A stretch of 64,000 nt of DNA from contig CM019236.1 of NCBI GenBank assembly GCA_009741485.1, positions 44,036,725 to 44,100,724 on the forward strand, in the 5' to 3' direction. Under the pieces are notes generated by a model. That model worked only from the letters and a program-made list of their open reading frames with translations, was not told the origin of the DNA and made no database searches. A program made the translations under genes and the position numbers. Source of the DNA: Malurus cyaneus samueli (taxonomy: Eukaryota; Chordata; Aves; Passeriformes; Maluridae). Of this stretch, positions 31,124-44,629 are shown one piece after another (positions within the stretch are counted from its first letter, which is position 1; each line of letters opens with the position of its first letter).

Positions 31124-31690
31124 TCTGCCACAGGGAGGGGCTGAGGGAGCTGCGAGTGTGCAGCCTGTGACAGGGATATGGAAGAGTGTAATCGATGTTT
31201 ATTAATGTGAATGGATAGACTGAATGCAGGTAATTCCTTTTAAATGGAAGGGAAAAAGCTTTTTTTTCCTTCGTAGTCACTGCCACAGGGAGGGGCTGAG
31301 GGAGCTGCGACTGTGCAGCCTGTGACAGGGATCGGGGAGGGGAGTCTCATCGATGTTCGTCAATACCTGATGGACCACAGACTTGAATGCAGGAAATACT
31401 TTTTTAAATGAAGGGAAAAAACTTTTTTTTTTTCCCCCTCGTAAGGCTAATCGGACATTAAAACGGGTTGCACGGTTTGAAAACATACTAGAAATTCTTT
31501 TTCACTATCAGGTTGGTCCGGTACTGGCATAGCTTGCCCAGACGGTGGTAGAGTCCCCATCCCTGGAGGTGTTTAAGAGGCATCTGAATCTGGTGCTGAT
31601 GTGGTTTAGGGGTTAGAGTGGCAGTGCTGGGTGGATGGTTGGACAGGATGATCTTAAAGGTCTCTTCCAACCTTGATTTCATCATGCTGT
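31124..31690 (+). mobile_element. CR1 LINE fragment with an internal tandem duplication
   Basis: The 3' half (31497-31690) is clear CR1: TTGCCCAGACGGTGG, then CCCCATCCCTGGAGGTGTTTAA, ending GGTCTCTTCCAACCTTGATT. The preceding part matches the CR1 text for the GAGGGAGCTG..CAGCCTG..CATCGATG..AATACCTGA segment. That upstream part is present twice in tandem: a copy at 31124-31279 and one at 31280-31440. The first roughly 50 bases differ by one base; the rest has drifted. It starts about 150 bases upstream of ATP5ME exon 1. Confidence 0.7.
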
Positions 31691-31699
31691 AACTCTTTG

Positions 31700-31850
31700 A
31701 GTAATGGTCTGTTCAGGTGTTCAGTCTGACTGCATACAGACCTCTACAACCAGTCTACCCAACCTTAAAGTGGAGGCTTGAACCAGACGGTCTTCAGAAG
31801 ACCTTTCCAATGACATTCACTGTATGATTCTGGGATTGTAATAATTCTTG
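31700..31850 (+). mobile_element. Possible second, degraded CR1 3' end
   Basis: GAACCAGACGGTCTTCAGAAGACC..TCCAATGACATTCACTGTATGATTCTGGGA resembles the CR1 3' tail (AGGTCCCTTCCAACCCAAACCATTCTATGATTCT), but is too diverged to be certain. Confidence 0.4.
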
Positions 31851-34043
31851 TATTTCACTTTAATTTTCATAGATAGAAAAGCCTGAGATCATTAGTAATG
31901 CTGTAAAGAACACGTACTTAATAGTTACACTCAGAAATAACCTTTCTGCTTAAGACTGATACAATTCAAATTAATGCAGTTGGTTTCTTAAGAACTTAAA
32001 ATGCTGCTAAACCAGCTGTTTATATGAACATCATACTTGCCCTCAGGTTTAAGTTCTGAGATATTACCAAATTTGGTTTGAATACAGCTATCTTGACTAT
32101 AGGAAAAAATAAAATTTTTTCTTCGCAGAACAATTGCTATTTGATGGGTAAATTAAAAAAAAAAAAAGAGGGAAAGTGCATTATTGAGACAATACAGTGC
32201 GTTGTAGTATTTACACATTGCTTTATATAGTATCAAAGTATCCTTGCACACATCAAAATGAAACTCCTTGGTAAGATTCAGTTTTTGGCTTTAATTTTCT
32301 TCAAGTACCAACAGAAGCAGAATCAACATTTCTTTACATCACACTAGAAACAGGTTTTACAAAAAAAATCACAAAACTGCTGAGGTTGGAAGTGACCTTC
32401 ATGATTTTGAAGGAAAAAGCCATCTAACATAGTTTTAATACAGACATTAGACTTAAGGTTCACTTACAGAGAGAAAATAAGTGGCCTGAAGCTTTGTTTA
32501 TTCACTCATTGCAATTTATTACAAATACACATATTCACTACTTTTTATGTGCCTGCTGCACATTAGAAACAAAACTGTACAGAACCAAAAGTGCTTTTAT
32601 TAAGTATCAGAAAAACCATTATACAGGACACAATACAAGTAATTTAACCACAACTAGGTATAAATCCCCTTGAAACGCTGAACATACTCTGTTCACAAGA
32701 AGTATGTAATAGTCACAATTACATATAGGTATCAAGGTGCTTCAAAACAAAAGCACAAGTGCTTTCAAGACTGATCTCAACCAAAACGAGATATCTGAAT
32801 TAGTTTTCACCTATGACTTCTTCAGGCATACTTTGCCACAGTATTTTTTTTTTTAAGATGAACAACAAAATTCCCCAAATGGGAATATTTATGGCATTAA
32901 AGTCAGGCACTAAGACAATTCAAGGTACAAATTAATCGTTTTGACAAAAGGAAATGTAATGGCTTCCAGGACAGCCAGAGGTTGGTTGGCTTGAAAAGTG
33001 TAAAGCTGATCCAGCTGCACATAAGAGTAAAAAAACAAAAAGCAACTTATTATGGACAGGAACTTTTACAGGGTTAGTGTCTTCTGCTGTCTTCCTGAGA
33101 TGTAACAATCTGTGGGAATCCTTAGTTATCCACCACTCAGAAAAAAGCTTAACTCCCTTATCTAATACAGAACTGTCATCCACTGCAGTCTCATACTCTC
33201 TTTGAATATTGCATCATGCCTTCAGAGTAGCAGAAGGATGTTCCATTGACAGGCATGAAAACAGATACAAAAAGCCTGAAGAAATCCAAACACTGCAGAT
33301 GAGCAGCTGCTGCAGAACAGAAAAAACCCTTACTCTAGTCCCACAGCTCTCTTTCTGCAGAAAATATCAAAACTAATTGACACCTGGATGCAAAGCCACA
33401 TTAATCCTCATTTTTTACATATATCCTTTTTTAAAAAGGATACACTAACTTGTGTTCAGGTAGCCTGGAAGACTATCACAATTGCACCTCCCATCTAAAC
33501 TCACACAGAGAACCATTCAAATACAGGCAGATTTCCAAATGGTATCCCCAGTTTGTAATTATGCAGAACAAACAGTGTAATCATTGAAAAAAAATTAAAA
33601 GTAGACCAGCAACTTGTATGCACAAATGTTCTACTGTGATGCACTATCCAGAAATCCAGAGGTCTCCCTATCTTCCATGCCTCACATTCTCCTATGCACA
33701 AGAAGCACAACCAACTTCTATGCCTGTGTTTGGCTGCCATTTTTCTGTGCATCTGTCCACTTCTTAATCAACCATCGCTGCAGTTACATGTCAAGCAGCA
33801 TTTTTTCCTACAGGGCACCCCTAAAAGAAAGGGAACATGCTTTTCTTTGTGTCCCCTATTTACCCAACATTTTCAATAGCAGATTTTGGAGAAAGGGCCT
33901 CAAGCATGACCAGCTAAAACATATATATGCCCCAGTTATGGTCAATACAGGCTTTGGTTTAGGTCAACATAATCCACATGAATATAATGTGAGTCAAAGG
34001 AACTGAAGTTAATCTCGTAACTTCACATGCACTGTGCAGAAAA
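31851..34043. other. Probable TMEM175 3' untranslated region and intergenic DNA
   Basis: AT-rich DNA between the TMEM175 stop codon and the CR1 cluster near ATP5ME. Candidate minus-strand AATAAA signals (TTTATT on plus) occur near 32515-32520. A short piece at about 32380-32440 (GAGGTTGGAAGTGACCTTC) looks like the tail of a minus-strand CR1. No coding region seen. Confidence 0.4.
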
Positions 34044-37000
34044 TTAGGTCAGTATTTCATTTGGAGACAAACACGCCTCCTCTTCTTCTAACAATACAAC
34101 CTTCCGCCTGGACAGAGACATCACAGACTTTATGGCAGTTAAAGCAATTCTAACAAAAATGCGCAAGGCAAGGAAAGCAAATGGGATTACAATCTGCATA
34201 AGATGGAAAATTGCTGTGCTGAATTCACTTAACAAGCAAGTTAAAAAGAAGGCCCCAAGGCTTACACAAGGGTAGAGAGCCAGCTTGGCAAACATGAAGG
34301 CATGCTCCTTACCACCGTATCTAGCAAAGGCATGCAAAGTTTCCTCTTCATTGAGAAGGGCTGTAGTCCATATGGCAAACTGAAATATGCTGGCAAAGAA
34401 AGTGATAACACAACTGACCTGAATGGCTTCTATTTCATTATGAGACTTCTCCGCAAATTCACTTGTCAGCTGGTAAGCCAGTGGAAGCCCACCAATGAAA
34501 GCCAATGAAAGTATGTTAAGCAGTCCCATTAATCGGGTAGCTTTTGTTACATAAAGGAAAAGTGAGTGATGGACAAACCACAAGAGACCGATTGTAACAA
34601 ATGAACCAAAGTAAGCAAGGTAGTTTGGCCCATATTCACTTAAAGCTTCAAGAAGACTGCCATGGAACTTCTCCTCAACTTCTCTGGGATCAGGAACATT
34701 GTCTTCACTGTGGAGAGAAAAATTACTTTACTTTGCACATTACTATTACAAAAACACATCTGGAGCAACACTGAACTATTCTGATTTACTTTGCGCAAGT
34801 AGTGAACAACAGGCATCCATTCTGTACTTCTGTAATTTGTAACTTAGAAATAGTGTTTCCAGTAATAGCTCTGCAAAGAAATTAAATATAAAACGAAATC
34901 TGAATGTAAGCTGGCATTCCTATGGCCAATAAATATTCCTTTATTCCTAATAAAGTTGCCATGTACCTAAACAGCTTTTACTGATTAAAGTCTTTCATCT
35001 GAAAACGTAAGTAAGGAAAAAAGGAAGTTTGTTTTTCAAGACTTCACAGGCCAACATGCATTACACACACTGACGATCATTACTGCTAAAATGTAGGTGT
35101 CAGAAATATCTTATCCTTTGTTTGTGCTTTAAGTCTTTTCAGAAAATAATACCTTAAAGTAACCATTGCAGGTTTTAGAAGTCAAAGACAACACCTGATT
35201 CATTATATTTCCTCAAATATTACATGCAGACAGAAGTTAACATATTCAACTAGAAGAAGCCGCAGAATCAGCACAAAGCCTTACCATATATCCAGAATAA
35301 GCAGGGTTGCTACAATAGCATAGACTCCATCACTGAATGCTTCTACCCGTTCCTTACTCAGAGGTTCACTGAGGTAAAAAGTGAAGGTTTCTAAGCTATG
35401 AGGCTCCTCCTCTTCACCTCTCCGACCTGAAAACAAATCCTGAGGCTTAATAATGAAAGAATAAAGAAGTATAAAATCAGGTAGTTCAACAACCTACTGT
35501 GACCCCCCTTTCTCCCCATGCCAGTCATTCACACAGGTCAGTCACTCTACTTTTTTTTTGCATTATGTGCCTCTCCCTGAAGTTCATGTTTCTTTCAAGA
35601 CAAGTGCCTCATGGACAAACAAAAAGTCCTGTTCATTAAACCACACAGCAAACCATTTCCACCAAGTGAATAATGAATCAAAGTTGCAGTTGAACAAAAA
35701 AAGTCAGATGCTGTGCCTCAGGAAGCCCTAATAGCTGTCAGGCCTCTATGACAGCACAGAACTTATACTACATGGCAGAAAAAAAACCTCTTTGGAGCAT
35801 GGGGCTGAACTGGGATGTCAAATGACCTGATGTAAAATAATTCAAGCCTTTGGTGAAAAGATGTAGCTTTCATAGCAAATGTCAAACACATCTCTAAAGA
35901 CTGGACTCAGAACTGCCTAGCTAGCCAAAATACACTGCTTCAGGAGTATAGACTGGACAAGGAAAAAAGTTAAGGTTCCATAGGAGTGCAAAGCAAGTGT
36001 AATCTCAAGAAATTCCATGAAGCAGTAATTTATGTCAGCCATTTGACGGGGTGAGACATACAGACAGCACCTGACAGCAAACCAGTGGCTCCATCACAAT
36101 AAGCATGGACAATATTTGTATGTGTTCCTCCTCAGGCTCTGAGAGTCTGGCTTCATCCTTCCAGAGCACTTCTGCCTCCCTATTATTGCTGCCACATAGG
36201 GGAGTAAAAAGTATGCTCCCATTTGCACTGTGAACAGACAGACTTGTACAAGCCTGAACAGCAGCAATAGAAGCACAAAGGTGTTATTCTTCTCACCCAG
36301 CTCAGGAGTGTCAGTTCCACAGACATTATCTGTTCAGTGTTTCTGCAGTCCCTCTCAGAGGGACACTGCACCTTTCAGCCAAGTAGGTTGTATGACATCC
36401 CCTTCTCCTTTTATGTTGGCAATGGTACAGGTTAGATTGTTGCTATTGGTTGTGCAATTGTTAGCTGTGACACAAGGAGGGCAGAAAGCACATGAGGGAA
36501 GGAACCATTAATTTAGGCCAGCTTAAGATACATGTGAAGGCACCTCTTTAGACCACAGCAATTAGATTAATGAGATAGAATACCCTGAATAGTTAACTAC
36601 TGTGATCAAGTTTGATTTACAGGTGGAGTACTTACAGGGAAGAAACGGATACAAGCAGAGTTTGCTTTCTTCCCATGTTCTTCCATCCCCATGCTCCCTC
36701 TTGAGGAGGGAAAAGCAATAGATGGCCTGCAGTCATTATGCCTGTAGTTGTGTGTCTGCACAATCAGGAAAAACCAGAGGTTTTGCACCACGAAATGGTC
36801 TTTAAGTGTATTGTGCCTTACACAAATCTCCTCACAATTATGGGAAGCCAGGGAGCAAGAGAGACACTGTTAGAAGCCCATCAATAAACCCTTAAAGTAC
36901 TATGTTCCAAGACTGAAAATGAAAGCAGAACTAAAATTACTTTGCTCCAGGCTGTTTGGATAACGTGTTGACAACGTAATCTGAGCATACTCCTAAATTC

Positions 37001-40000
37001 CTAAGAATTTTGTTACTCACCAATAACTTTGCTTTTACACCATGTGATTAATCGAGTGAGATGTGGAAAAACAATTACGAGTCCAAGAAGTACGTAAGAC
37101 TATTGGAGAAAAAGATGAACAGTTTAAATATAATTGCCAAAATACAGATTACCTTCCAACTTTGATATGAAACTATTACTTTCAATCTTAGATCTAATCA
37201 CATTTAGAAAAACAAATCTTGACTTTCACAAAGAAAAAGGCTCAGATGAAATGTACATGCACCTCCTGAATATTGCATGAGGAACTGCTTTTTGATAGCT
37301 AACTTAGTACCACTAATAAAGCAAGCTAAAACAAGCAGGGAAATAATTCTGCTAACAAAAAAATGCAGGAATAATTGCTTTGGAAGTTGAAGAATTATCC
37401 CACATGATTCTTATGGGTCCTTCCAATTCACAATATTCTCTGACTCTACTATATATGTCACAAAAACACATTAGTGGGTCATAAGTGGTTCACAGGCTTT
37501 GCACAGGTCTAAGCACAGGAGCAACTTGAAGACTGATTTCACTACTGCTAATATTAAAAACAAACAAACAACCTCCAGTGAATGGAATGAGGGAGAAGAG
37601 GAAAACATATGTTCAGATAAAACTAGGCTTTTTCACCATGGCACTCATAACTGTCCCCTTCATCAACAGCAACCTGATGTCTCACAAACTTGTGGATTAT
37701 TTCAATACTACTAATCCCTGTGGAATCTTTCTCAAAATTCCATTAAATCCATATTTTTCTAAAGAACGAGAGGAATGGAAGCTCAAGATACATTCAAAAA
37801 CTAGATTTCAGTTCTGAGCAGGGGTTCCATAAAAAAGTCAAAGCTATTAATAAGTAAGAGCAACTCACTGCCGTTAAATATAAAAAGGAAGACAAAAAGG
37901 CTATGTAAGAGCAGGCCCTAGCCAAAACTATTTGTTTTGAGATGCAGGTTGGCCAGCTGGTCTCCTTACTCTTTGTTCTTATACCCTAAGTTAGTGCAGC
38001 AACTGCATTCACTTCTCCTCAGTTTGTGTAAGGTGGTGTTTATTTCATGTAACCTTCCATATTATATCAAATACTTCTGATGCATAAGATACTAAAGTAG
38101 AATTTAGAAGAACTGCTTAAGATAAAAAAGCAGGCATAGCAAGTAATATTGTAACAAAATATAATTTTAAACTACAGGAACTCATGGATCAAGTTACAGG
38201 TTGATAAATGTGATTGAATACATTCCATGCAAAATAGCAGTCAAGATTACAACACCACAGAACAGGCAACTGAGGAAGTCAGCATATTTAACATGGACAT
38301 TATTTTCATACACAGTCCTAAAGGCAACTGATACAAACTGCTGCATCAAAGTTTTCAGTTAACTGGGAGAACTTACCAAAGGAATAAAGAAAAAAGAAAA
38401 GATGGCTGCTAAAAAGCATAAAACTGGTCCTCTTAGGATAATCTTTAAGATATGACGTTTATAGAAATTCTGATTTTCAGACTCCTGTATCTGTTGATTC
38501 AGTAAGTGTGGGTGATAGAATCCATATGCTACTATCACAGCCTGCAAGAAGAAGAGCATTACTTGTAAGTATAAGCAGCATTTCAAATGTAAGACACAGA
38601 ACTATAAAACAACAACTTGCAAAACACTTTCAAACTTATTCTTCACACCCATATGAAAGGTTGGTCCTAGAAACTCTGAGATTTCACAACACACTGCACG
38701 CCAAGATTTTAGTCTCCTCTGCAGAGCTTGTCATGACCATGGACTTTTGATGAAGAAGGAAGACTCTCTACTAAGGAACAGAAAGCAGCAAAGTGCTGCA
38801 ACAGGTGGAAGAGTGATGCTGGACTGAGGCTGAAAGCCTGTGTTACCTCACGCACTACTGCATGGCTCTAAAAGACCTCAGCAGGAAAAGCCAACTGTTC
38901 CTTCCCCAAGGCATTTTTAGAAAGAGTGGGAAAGGAATTCTATGAACTTTGGGATCAGCTAATTCAGTTGCAAAAAACAGCTTCACAGGACAGTGAATTT
39001 TCATCTTACATACAGGTACTACATTATCATAACGGGCACAACTTTGAAAAAGAATGCTATGCAAACAACACATTTAGCAATTTATGCCCCTCGTTAGGAA
39101 ATTTAACTTAGAACTTCCAGTTCTATACAAAAAAAGTCTATTTAAAAGTGAAAATGTAAACAGATAGCTCCAATACCTGTATAAGACCAATGACAACAGC
39201 ACAGACACTGAACAGGAAGATGCCAAAAGGTACCCCTGGAAAGGAGGCCATTAAGGAAAACTGTAAAAAAAAATGCAACAAGATCAAATATTTAATCAAG
39301 AAGCAATGTAGGCATAACAGCAGAGAAATGGAAGCACTCTTCATTCAATATTGAAACTCACAAATTTAAATAATAATTTGCAAATCATCATAATTCCATT
39401 ACATGCAATTTCTAGCCATGTAGGTGTCCCACCCGAAGACATCTGGAGAGATGGTTTTCCTTTGACGTTGTCAGTGCTAAACTTTAACCACTCTGACACT
39501 GTGCCTCTATAATAATTACAGACTGGCTTGTACCTGAGCATAAGGTTTAACTGTTTTTGGTCAACTTGATGTCATAGCTGTGAAAATTCTTGATATTAGG
39601 ATACCTTTTTGAATCTTTTAGTTTGTCTAGCTTGATGGCTCCCTGTTGTATTAATTTCTGAAGCTTCTTTAGGGGAGGATAAAGAAAAAAAAGAAAAGCA
39701 GGGTATAGTATTAAGGTAGTATTGACAACTTTCAAGAAAATATTTCAGCTTCAAGTCAAAACAAAAAGTATGTTCCCTTGCTGATAAAGATGGTTTTATT
39801 GACCACAGCCTTATTTTTTACCGACTAAGTATAAGACATATATATCCACCGAGAAACAGGTGCCTCTTTTACACATACAACAGTCAAGATGCACCAAAGA
39901 CAACTGTTTTATGCAGCTGCAAATGTTCTTTTTAGGTCACTCCATCAAAAACTGCAGATTTCAAACATGAACCATCAGATACCAAAATCAATCTTGCAAA

Positions 40001-43000
40001 GCCAGTCGGAAGTGATACCACAAACTCAGTCAAAATTACAAAAGGAAAATGTCATACTATGTAAGGAGGAGTTTGAAACACAGTTTTATTTCTTACCAAA
40101 ATTCTCCTCAGTTAACTTGGACCTTTATCACTACAGTTGTTTTAAAAGAAATTGTGGGCATTTTTTTACCATGAGGGTGGTGAACCATTGACACAGGTTG
40201 CTCAGTCCCTGGAGACATACAAAGTGAGGCTGGGTGGAGCTTTGAGCAACTTCATCTAGCTGAAGATGTTTCTGATCTTTGCAGGGGCTTGGACCATATG
40301 ACATTTAATGGTCCATTCCAATCCAAACAATTCTATGGTTCTATGATACTAAGACTTTCCATGACTGTAATTTTTGTTCTAGAATATCCATTTTCTACCA
40401 GGTCTAAAACGTGCAATATTTGAAGGTTATAAAATAGCTTCATGAATTTCAAAGAAGCAATATTTAACTATGATAATAGATTCAGGGTTTATATGGTAAC
40501 AATACTTCCCTGAGTTTCCAAATACCTTGGCAAAGTCATTCCAAATAAAGAAAGAAACAAACCCTGTAATTTAAAGATATGCCAGATTTTAGAAAATTAC
40601 TTACTGTATACGGCAAGAAGGTTATGATCATCATACATGCCTAAAACAGAAAAAGAGCATATTAAAACACTAGGTATTTTCTGGACATTTCTTCAATGAG
40701 GGCATTGCTTGCTTTGTGTTTTACAAAGAGATCACATGCTTGTGCTGCAGCATGAAAAATACCCACATTTCTGAAATTGCTGAGCTTTGACTACAACAAA
40801 TGGCTAGTTTTGTACACATCTTCCATGCTTTCTGTCCAAATTTTACAGGCTTATTTTAGAAAACACTACAGTTTTGTTACCACTGCAACAGGTAAACATT
40901 TTGCTAGAGTTTTTAAGAGACTACTTTCTAGAGTAGCAAGGCTAAATGTGCTACACCTTCTAAATAGGTGTTTCTGATTTGTCAGAACATTAACATCTGA
41001 TCGCAAATATTTAATATATAAACAACCAAAATTTTTAAAAACCAACTGAACAAAGAAAAGCATAAAAGAATGTATTGCTTTGAAAGCTACATTATGTAAG
41101 GATCAGATGTCTTGGTCTATTCCTCTAAAACAATTTTCTCTAGTGTTATCTCATGGAGTTCCAACAGTGGTTTTATGAACAAAATTTAACTAACTGTATG
41201 GTTGCATACTTTCAGAGAACAGATTTTAGAAAACATAGCAAAATACTCAGTTCCCTCAGATGAACTTCAGACTAAACTGCAGCAGAGTTTTATTTGGCTT
41301 GTAGTAAAACAGTACAGTTTAACAGTAAGTTAAAAGCAAGTTACTTATCAATCAGTCACCTTGGAACTAAAGATCTTTGTATTTTCCTGACTTGGAAATA
41401 CATTACAGTTACGCTATTTAAAGTATAAACTCATGGACATTCACAGACACACTTAAGTAAAAGTGACCTGTATTTGCTCGGTTAAACATCCCACGTGTCT
41501 GAAAACTCACCAGATTTAGAAGAGCCAGGACATCATCTATATGCTCTATCACCTGAAACAACCTGGCAAGGCAAGGTAAGGTAAGGTTATCATGAACAAG
41601 CCAACTCACAAAATATATTTTACAACACTACATATAAATTGTATATCTATGATAGTATAGGGGAATCCAATTTCCTTTGTTTCAGCATCCATACAAGAAT
41701 TCCAGATGCTTAAAAAACTCATGTAACTCAAATATGGAAATAACTTGTTAGAAAAATCTGAAAAGCGAGATACAATCAAGTTCAATCATGGAGCAGTTAT
41801 TTAGAACAGAATATTTTCAGCATTTTAAGGCTTAAAATCTCTTCTCCTGAAGAGATAGCACACAAAGAAAAAGGTTTCCTTGCAAACATCCCCAGACTTT
41901 GGTAATGAAACTCCTCATGCATAAAAGTGTCACTTAGAATTAATAACACTATCATCCTCCACAAAACCCTGGATTATTCAGACTGTACCTCAGCATTTAC
42001 TTATACAAGCGAAAAAAAAGACTGTGATAAAGGCACCGTGTGGTATCAGCTTCAAATATTGAATTACAGGTTGCACACCTTTATTGGAACGCAGTCAATC
42101 CATTTGCGCAGTGACATTTGTAAATTTCAAAATTCAAACAAAAACTGCCTGGTTCCATTGTAATGTCTGCATGCCAGTTTTTTTTTAACCACCAAGACAC
42201 AGCAGGTGGAGGTGTCCACAGCTCTAAAAATACAGAATCTGCAACATTACAATTGATTTTGTGACAAGCACTGCTGAAGACTAAGAGATGAGTTTTAGGC
42301 GAGCTATATTATATCAGTTCCTTTGTTGTGGAGCACACAAAATACAAAATTATGTTTTTGCAGCGTAACTAGAGGTCTAATTTCATCTAGACTTTGAAAC
42401 AAAATTAAAAATAACTCTGAAAGATATACAATGCTTGTTTTTCTCTGCACCACTATGGCAGTGGCGTCAGAGTAGCTATTCACTAAGGGTAGCATTTCTT
42501 ACGTATTTTTTATATTATTCAACAAAAGACAATTAAGTAGTAGCAAGCCAGAAGTGCATCACACTGGTCATCTCCTGCACTTTCTAGCTTTCAACTTTAA
42601 ATTTAAACACAGTGCTCCTACCTTACATGAGCTGCCCATGCCACTGTGACTATTAAAAAGGTCATCAAATACACAGCAATTTTTGCTAGAAGAAGTTGCT
42701 GAACACTTTCACCTAGTTTCTGAAACAGAAAGTGACACCCAGAGAAACAAAAGTTAAATGTTACATTACAAAACTATTACCAGTATCTACAAAACAGAAA
42801 GGATAAACAGTAACATAAACTATTTTTTGAAAGTGCCTCCCAAGAATGCAGTTCCCATCCAACAATACTTTTAGTACATCGAAGAAGAACCAGCTTTTTT
42901 GGGAACTCAAGTAGGATAAAATACAGCGTGTGATGTACCAACAGATCTCTTCAATCTGTAAAAGGGCTTCCCAATGCTCTGTTCACCTTGTGATTCATTC

Positions 43001-44303
43001 ATGCATTCACTTTTACCATAATAATGCAATTCAGAGGATAGGCCACAATATACCTCTTTTACTTTCAGCACTGACTTGCAGTGGAAGCATCATACCAGGT
43101 TTTCATGTGATGATTGTTAAAGGAGAGGGCTTAACTTCAGCAAATTTCCCTACAACGGCTCAACTAGATTCCTGTAGTATATCTGCTGTGTTATAGATCT
43201 TACCCAGACTCCCTAAACTGAGATTTAGGTCTGTTTTAAAGAGTAGAAAAATAAATCATGATAAAAGATAAAAACAGTATAATTGATTTCAATTTATTAA
43301 TTTATATTTTATAAAATTCCTGTCTTTTTTTTTTTTTTGAATTAACCTGTTTTCTGCAGTCTTTTTTTTTCCACATTTGCCTATTCAAACTATTTTTATT
43401 ATGAACCTGATTTCAGATTGTGCTATGTAAGTGACTTCTCTAAGTGATGGTTTATAACCAAGAAAACCAGATGCTTTCTGAAAGATGTTTTGGTCAGATG
43501 AGCAATTCATTTTTCACAGAAGAGTAACCACATATAATCTGTGGCCTACAACATACACCTCATTCAGGCTTTATGTCACAAAATCTGCAGATAACATAAA
43601 TCTTCATCCCAGAAGTTTTACAATCAAAGTTCACCAACTTCCAGCTCTATATGAAATCTATGTAACTTAATAGTTTGAGTTTTTAAAAGCCTGTGACTCA
43701 AAATGAAGCGGCCGCGCTTAATGAGAATGTTACGTCTACTTGCGAAGGCACAAGAAACAACAAAAGACACGTGATACCTGGTCAGGATGTATTTTTGTGT
43801 GAGCCACCGGCAAAATCTGAAATAACAAAATATTTATTAGCACATGACGCTCTTTTCCTTGTTGACCGCTTCGCTAAAACCACGGAGGCTAAAACCCGCG
43901 GCTCGCGTGGGCAGGAGCAGCTCTGGAGTCACAGCCGCTCTCGGGCCGCAGGACCATGGCTCGGCCCGGCCCGGCCCGGCCGGCACCGCCGACACCGCTC
44001 CGGGACGGCCGCGGACATGTCGCGACAGCGGGGGCGGGCGGCCACCGGCCCCGAGGGAGCGCAGCGCCACGCCAGGCAACGGGCACCACCCGAAACCCGA
44101 CCAGCCGCGGCTGCCCCAGGCTCGTCCCCCCTCCCTCCCGCCGCCGCCGCCGCCGGGCGCTCACCATACGGTGGCGATGATGGAGAGAGCGCGTCGCTGT
44201 AGGCCACGCACCGGTGCGATGTCTGCGTGCTGCTGCCCGGCTCCGGCCCCAGCCCAGCCCCAGCCCCGGCCGCGCTCCGCGGCGCAGCCCGCGGAGCCGA
44301 CAT
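34044..44303 (-). CDS. TMEM175: Endosomal/lysosomal proton and potassium channel TMEM175
   Basis: Cation channel of endosomes and lysosomes that helps set lumenal pH, built from two six-helix repeats, each with an FSD motif in its first helix. Minus-strand exons placed: 44165-44303, 42622-42719, 41511-41562, 40605-40640, 39177-39260, 38377-38541, 37021-37099, 35285-35426, 34044-34707. From 42719 to the stop the phases agree and the translation follows human TMEM175 closely, for example AVYLMTFLIVTVAWAAH, VPFGIFLFSVC, EPLSKERVEAFSDGVYAIV, DICEDNVPDP and MGLLNILSLAF.GGLPLAYQ. The repeat-2 FSD motif is intact. Exon 1 gives a plausible N-terminus (MSAPRAAPRS..) up to YSDAL at residues 35-39. The sequence then changes frame by one missing base before LSIIATV. 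The short exon expected to encode the ILPVTHT-like stretch between 44165 and 42719 was not found. Human order is PDE6B..GAK-TMEM175; here it follows ATP5ME directly. Confidence 0.93.
40165..40352 (+). mobile_element. CR1 LINE 3' end fragment
   Basis: GAGGGTGGTGAACCATTGAC.CAGGTTGCTCAG..CCTGGAGACAT matches the CR1 3' region, and the tail CCATTCCAATCCAAACAATTCTATGGTTCTATGA is diagnostic. It lies within a TMEM175 intron, antisense to that gene. Confidence 0.85.
41563..41590. repeat. Pentanucleotide repeat forming a TMEM175 splice acceptor
   Basis: On the minus strand the sequence reads TTACC TTACC TTGCC TTGCCAG directly before the exon at 41511-41562, so the polypyrimidine tract consists of a CCTTR five-base repeat. 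Short tandem repeats in this position can vary in length. Confidence 0.6.
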
Positions 44304-44404
44304 GGGCCCGCTGCGCTCGGCTGCGGCGGGGGCGGTGTTCCCCTCGCCTCAGAGGGGCGGAGCCGCCCGCTGCCCTGAGAGGCGGAGCGCCGCTCTAGAA
44401 ACAA
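43880..44404. promoter_or_regulatory. CpG island and promoter region of TMEM175
   Basis: Very GC-rich with dense CG dinucleotides, spanning TMEM175 exon 1 and its start codon (44303-44301 on the minus strand). Several long open frames on both strands here reflect the composition. No TATA box seen. This is typical of a broadly expressed gene. Confidence 0.75.
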
Positions 44405-44629
44405 TGGGTAGTGTCACGGAGGTCCGTGGTGATGCGGGTGTCTAGCAGCTGAAGCAGCAATCCCACCTTTGAAAGGCCTTGTAGTTGGCCTCTCCGTTTT
44501 CCATAACGGCATCCTGAGGCTGGTGACACTAACGCTGTTTTCTACACGAGGTCAAGAAACATGACCCTCAGAGAAGCAATTGATACTCCTCAAACAAATT
44601 CCCTTTTTTAAAAAGAGAAGAGCACGTCA

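Noticed and set aside
42621..42625. Alternative TMEM175 donor CAT/GTAAGG
   Set aside because: It is a stronger donor on its own but gives the wrong phase; ending after GTAAG joins R to LFQ, as in the human protein.
43693..44404. Several 120-185-codon open frames on both strands near 44 kb
   Set aside because: They are proline, arginine and alanine-rich products of CpG island sequence. Only the minus-strand frame starting at 44303 fits TMEM175.
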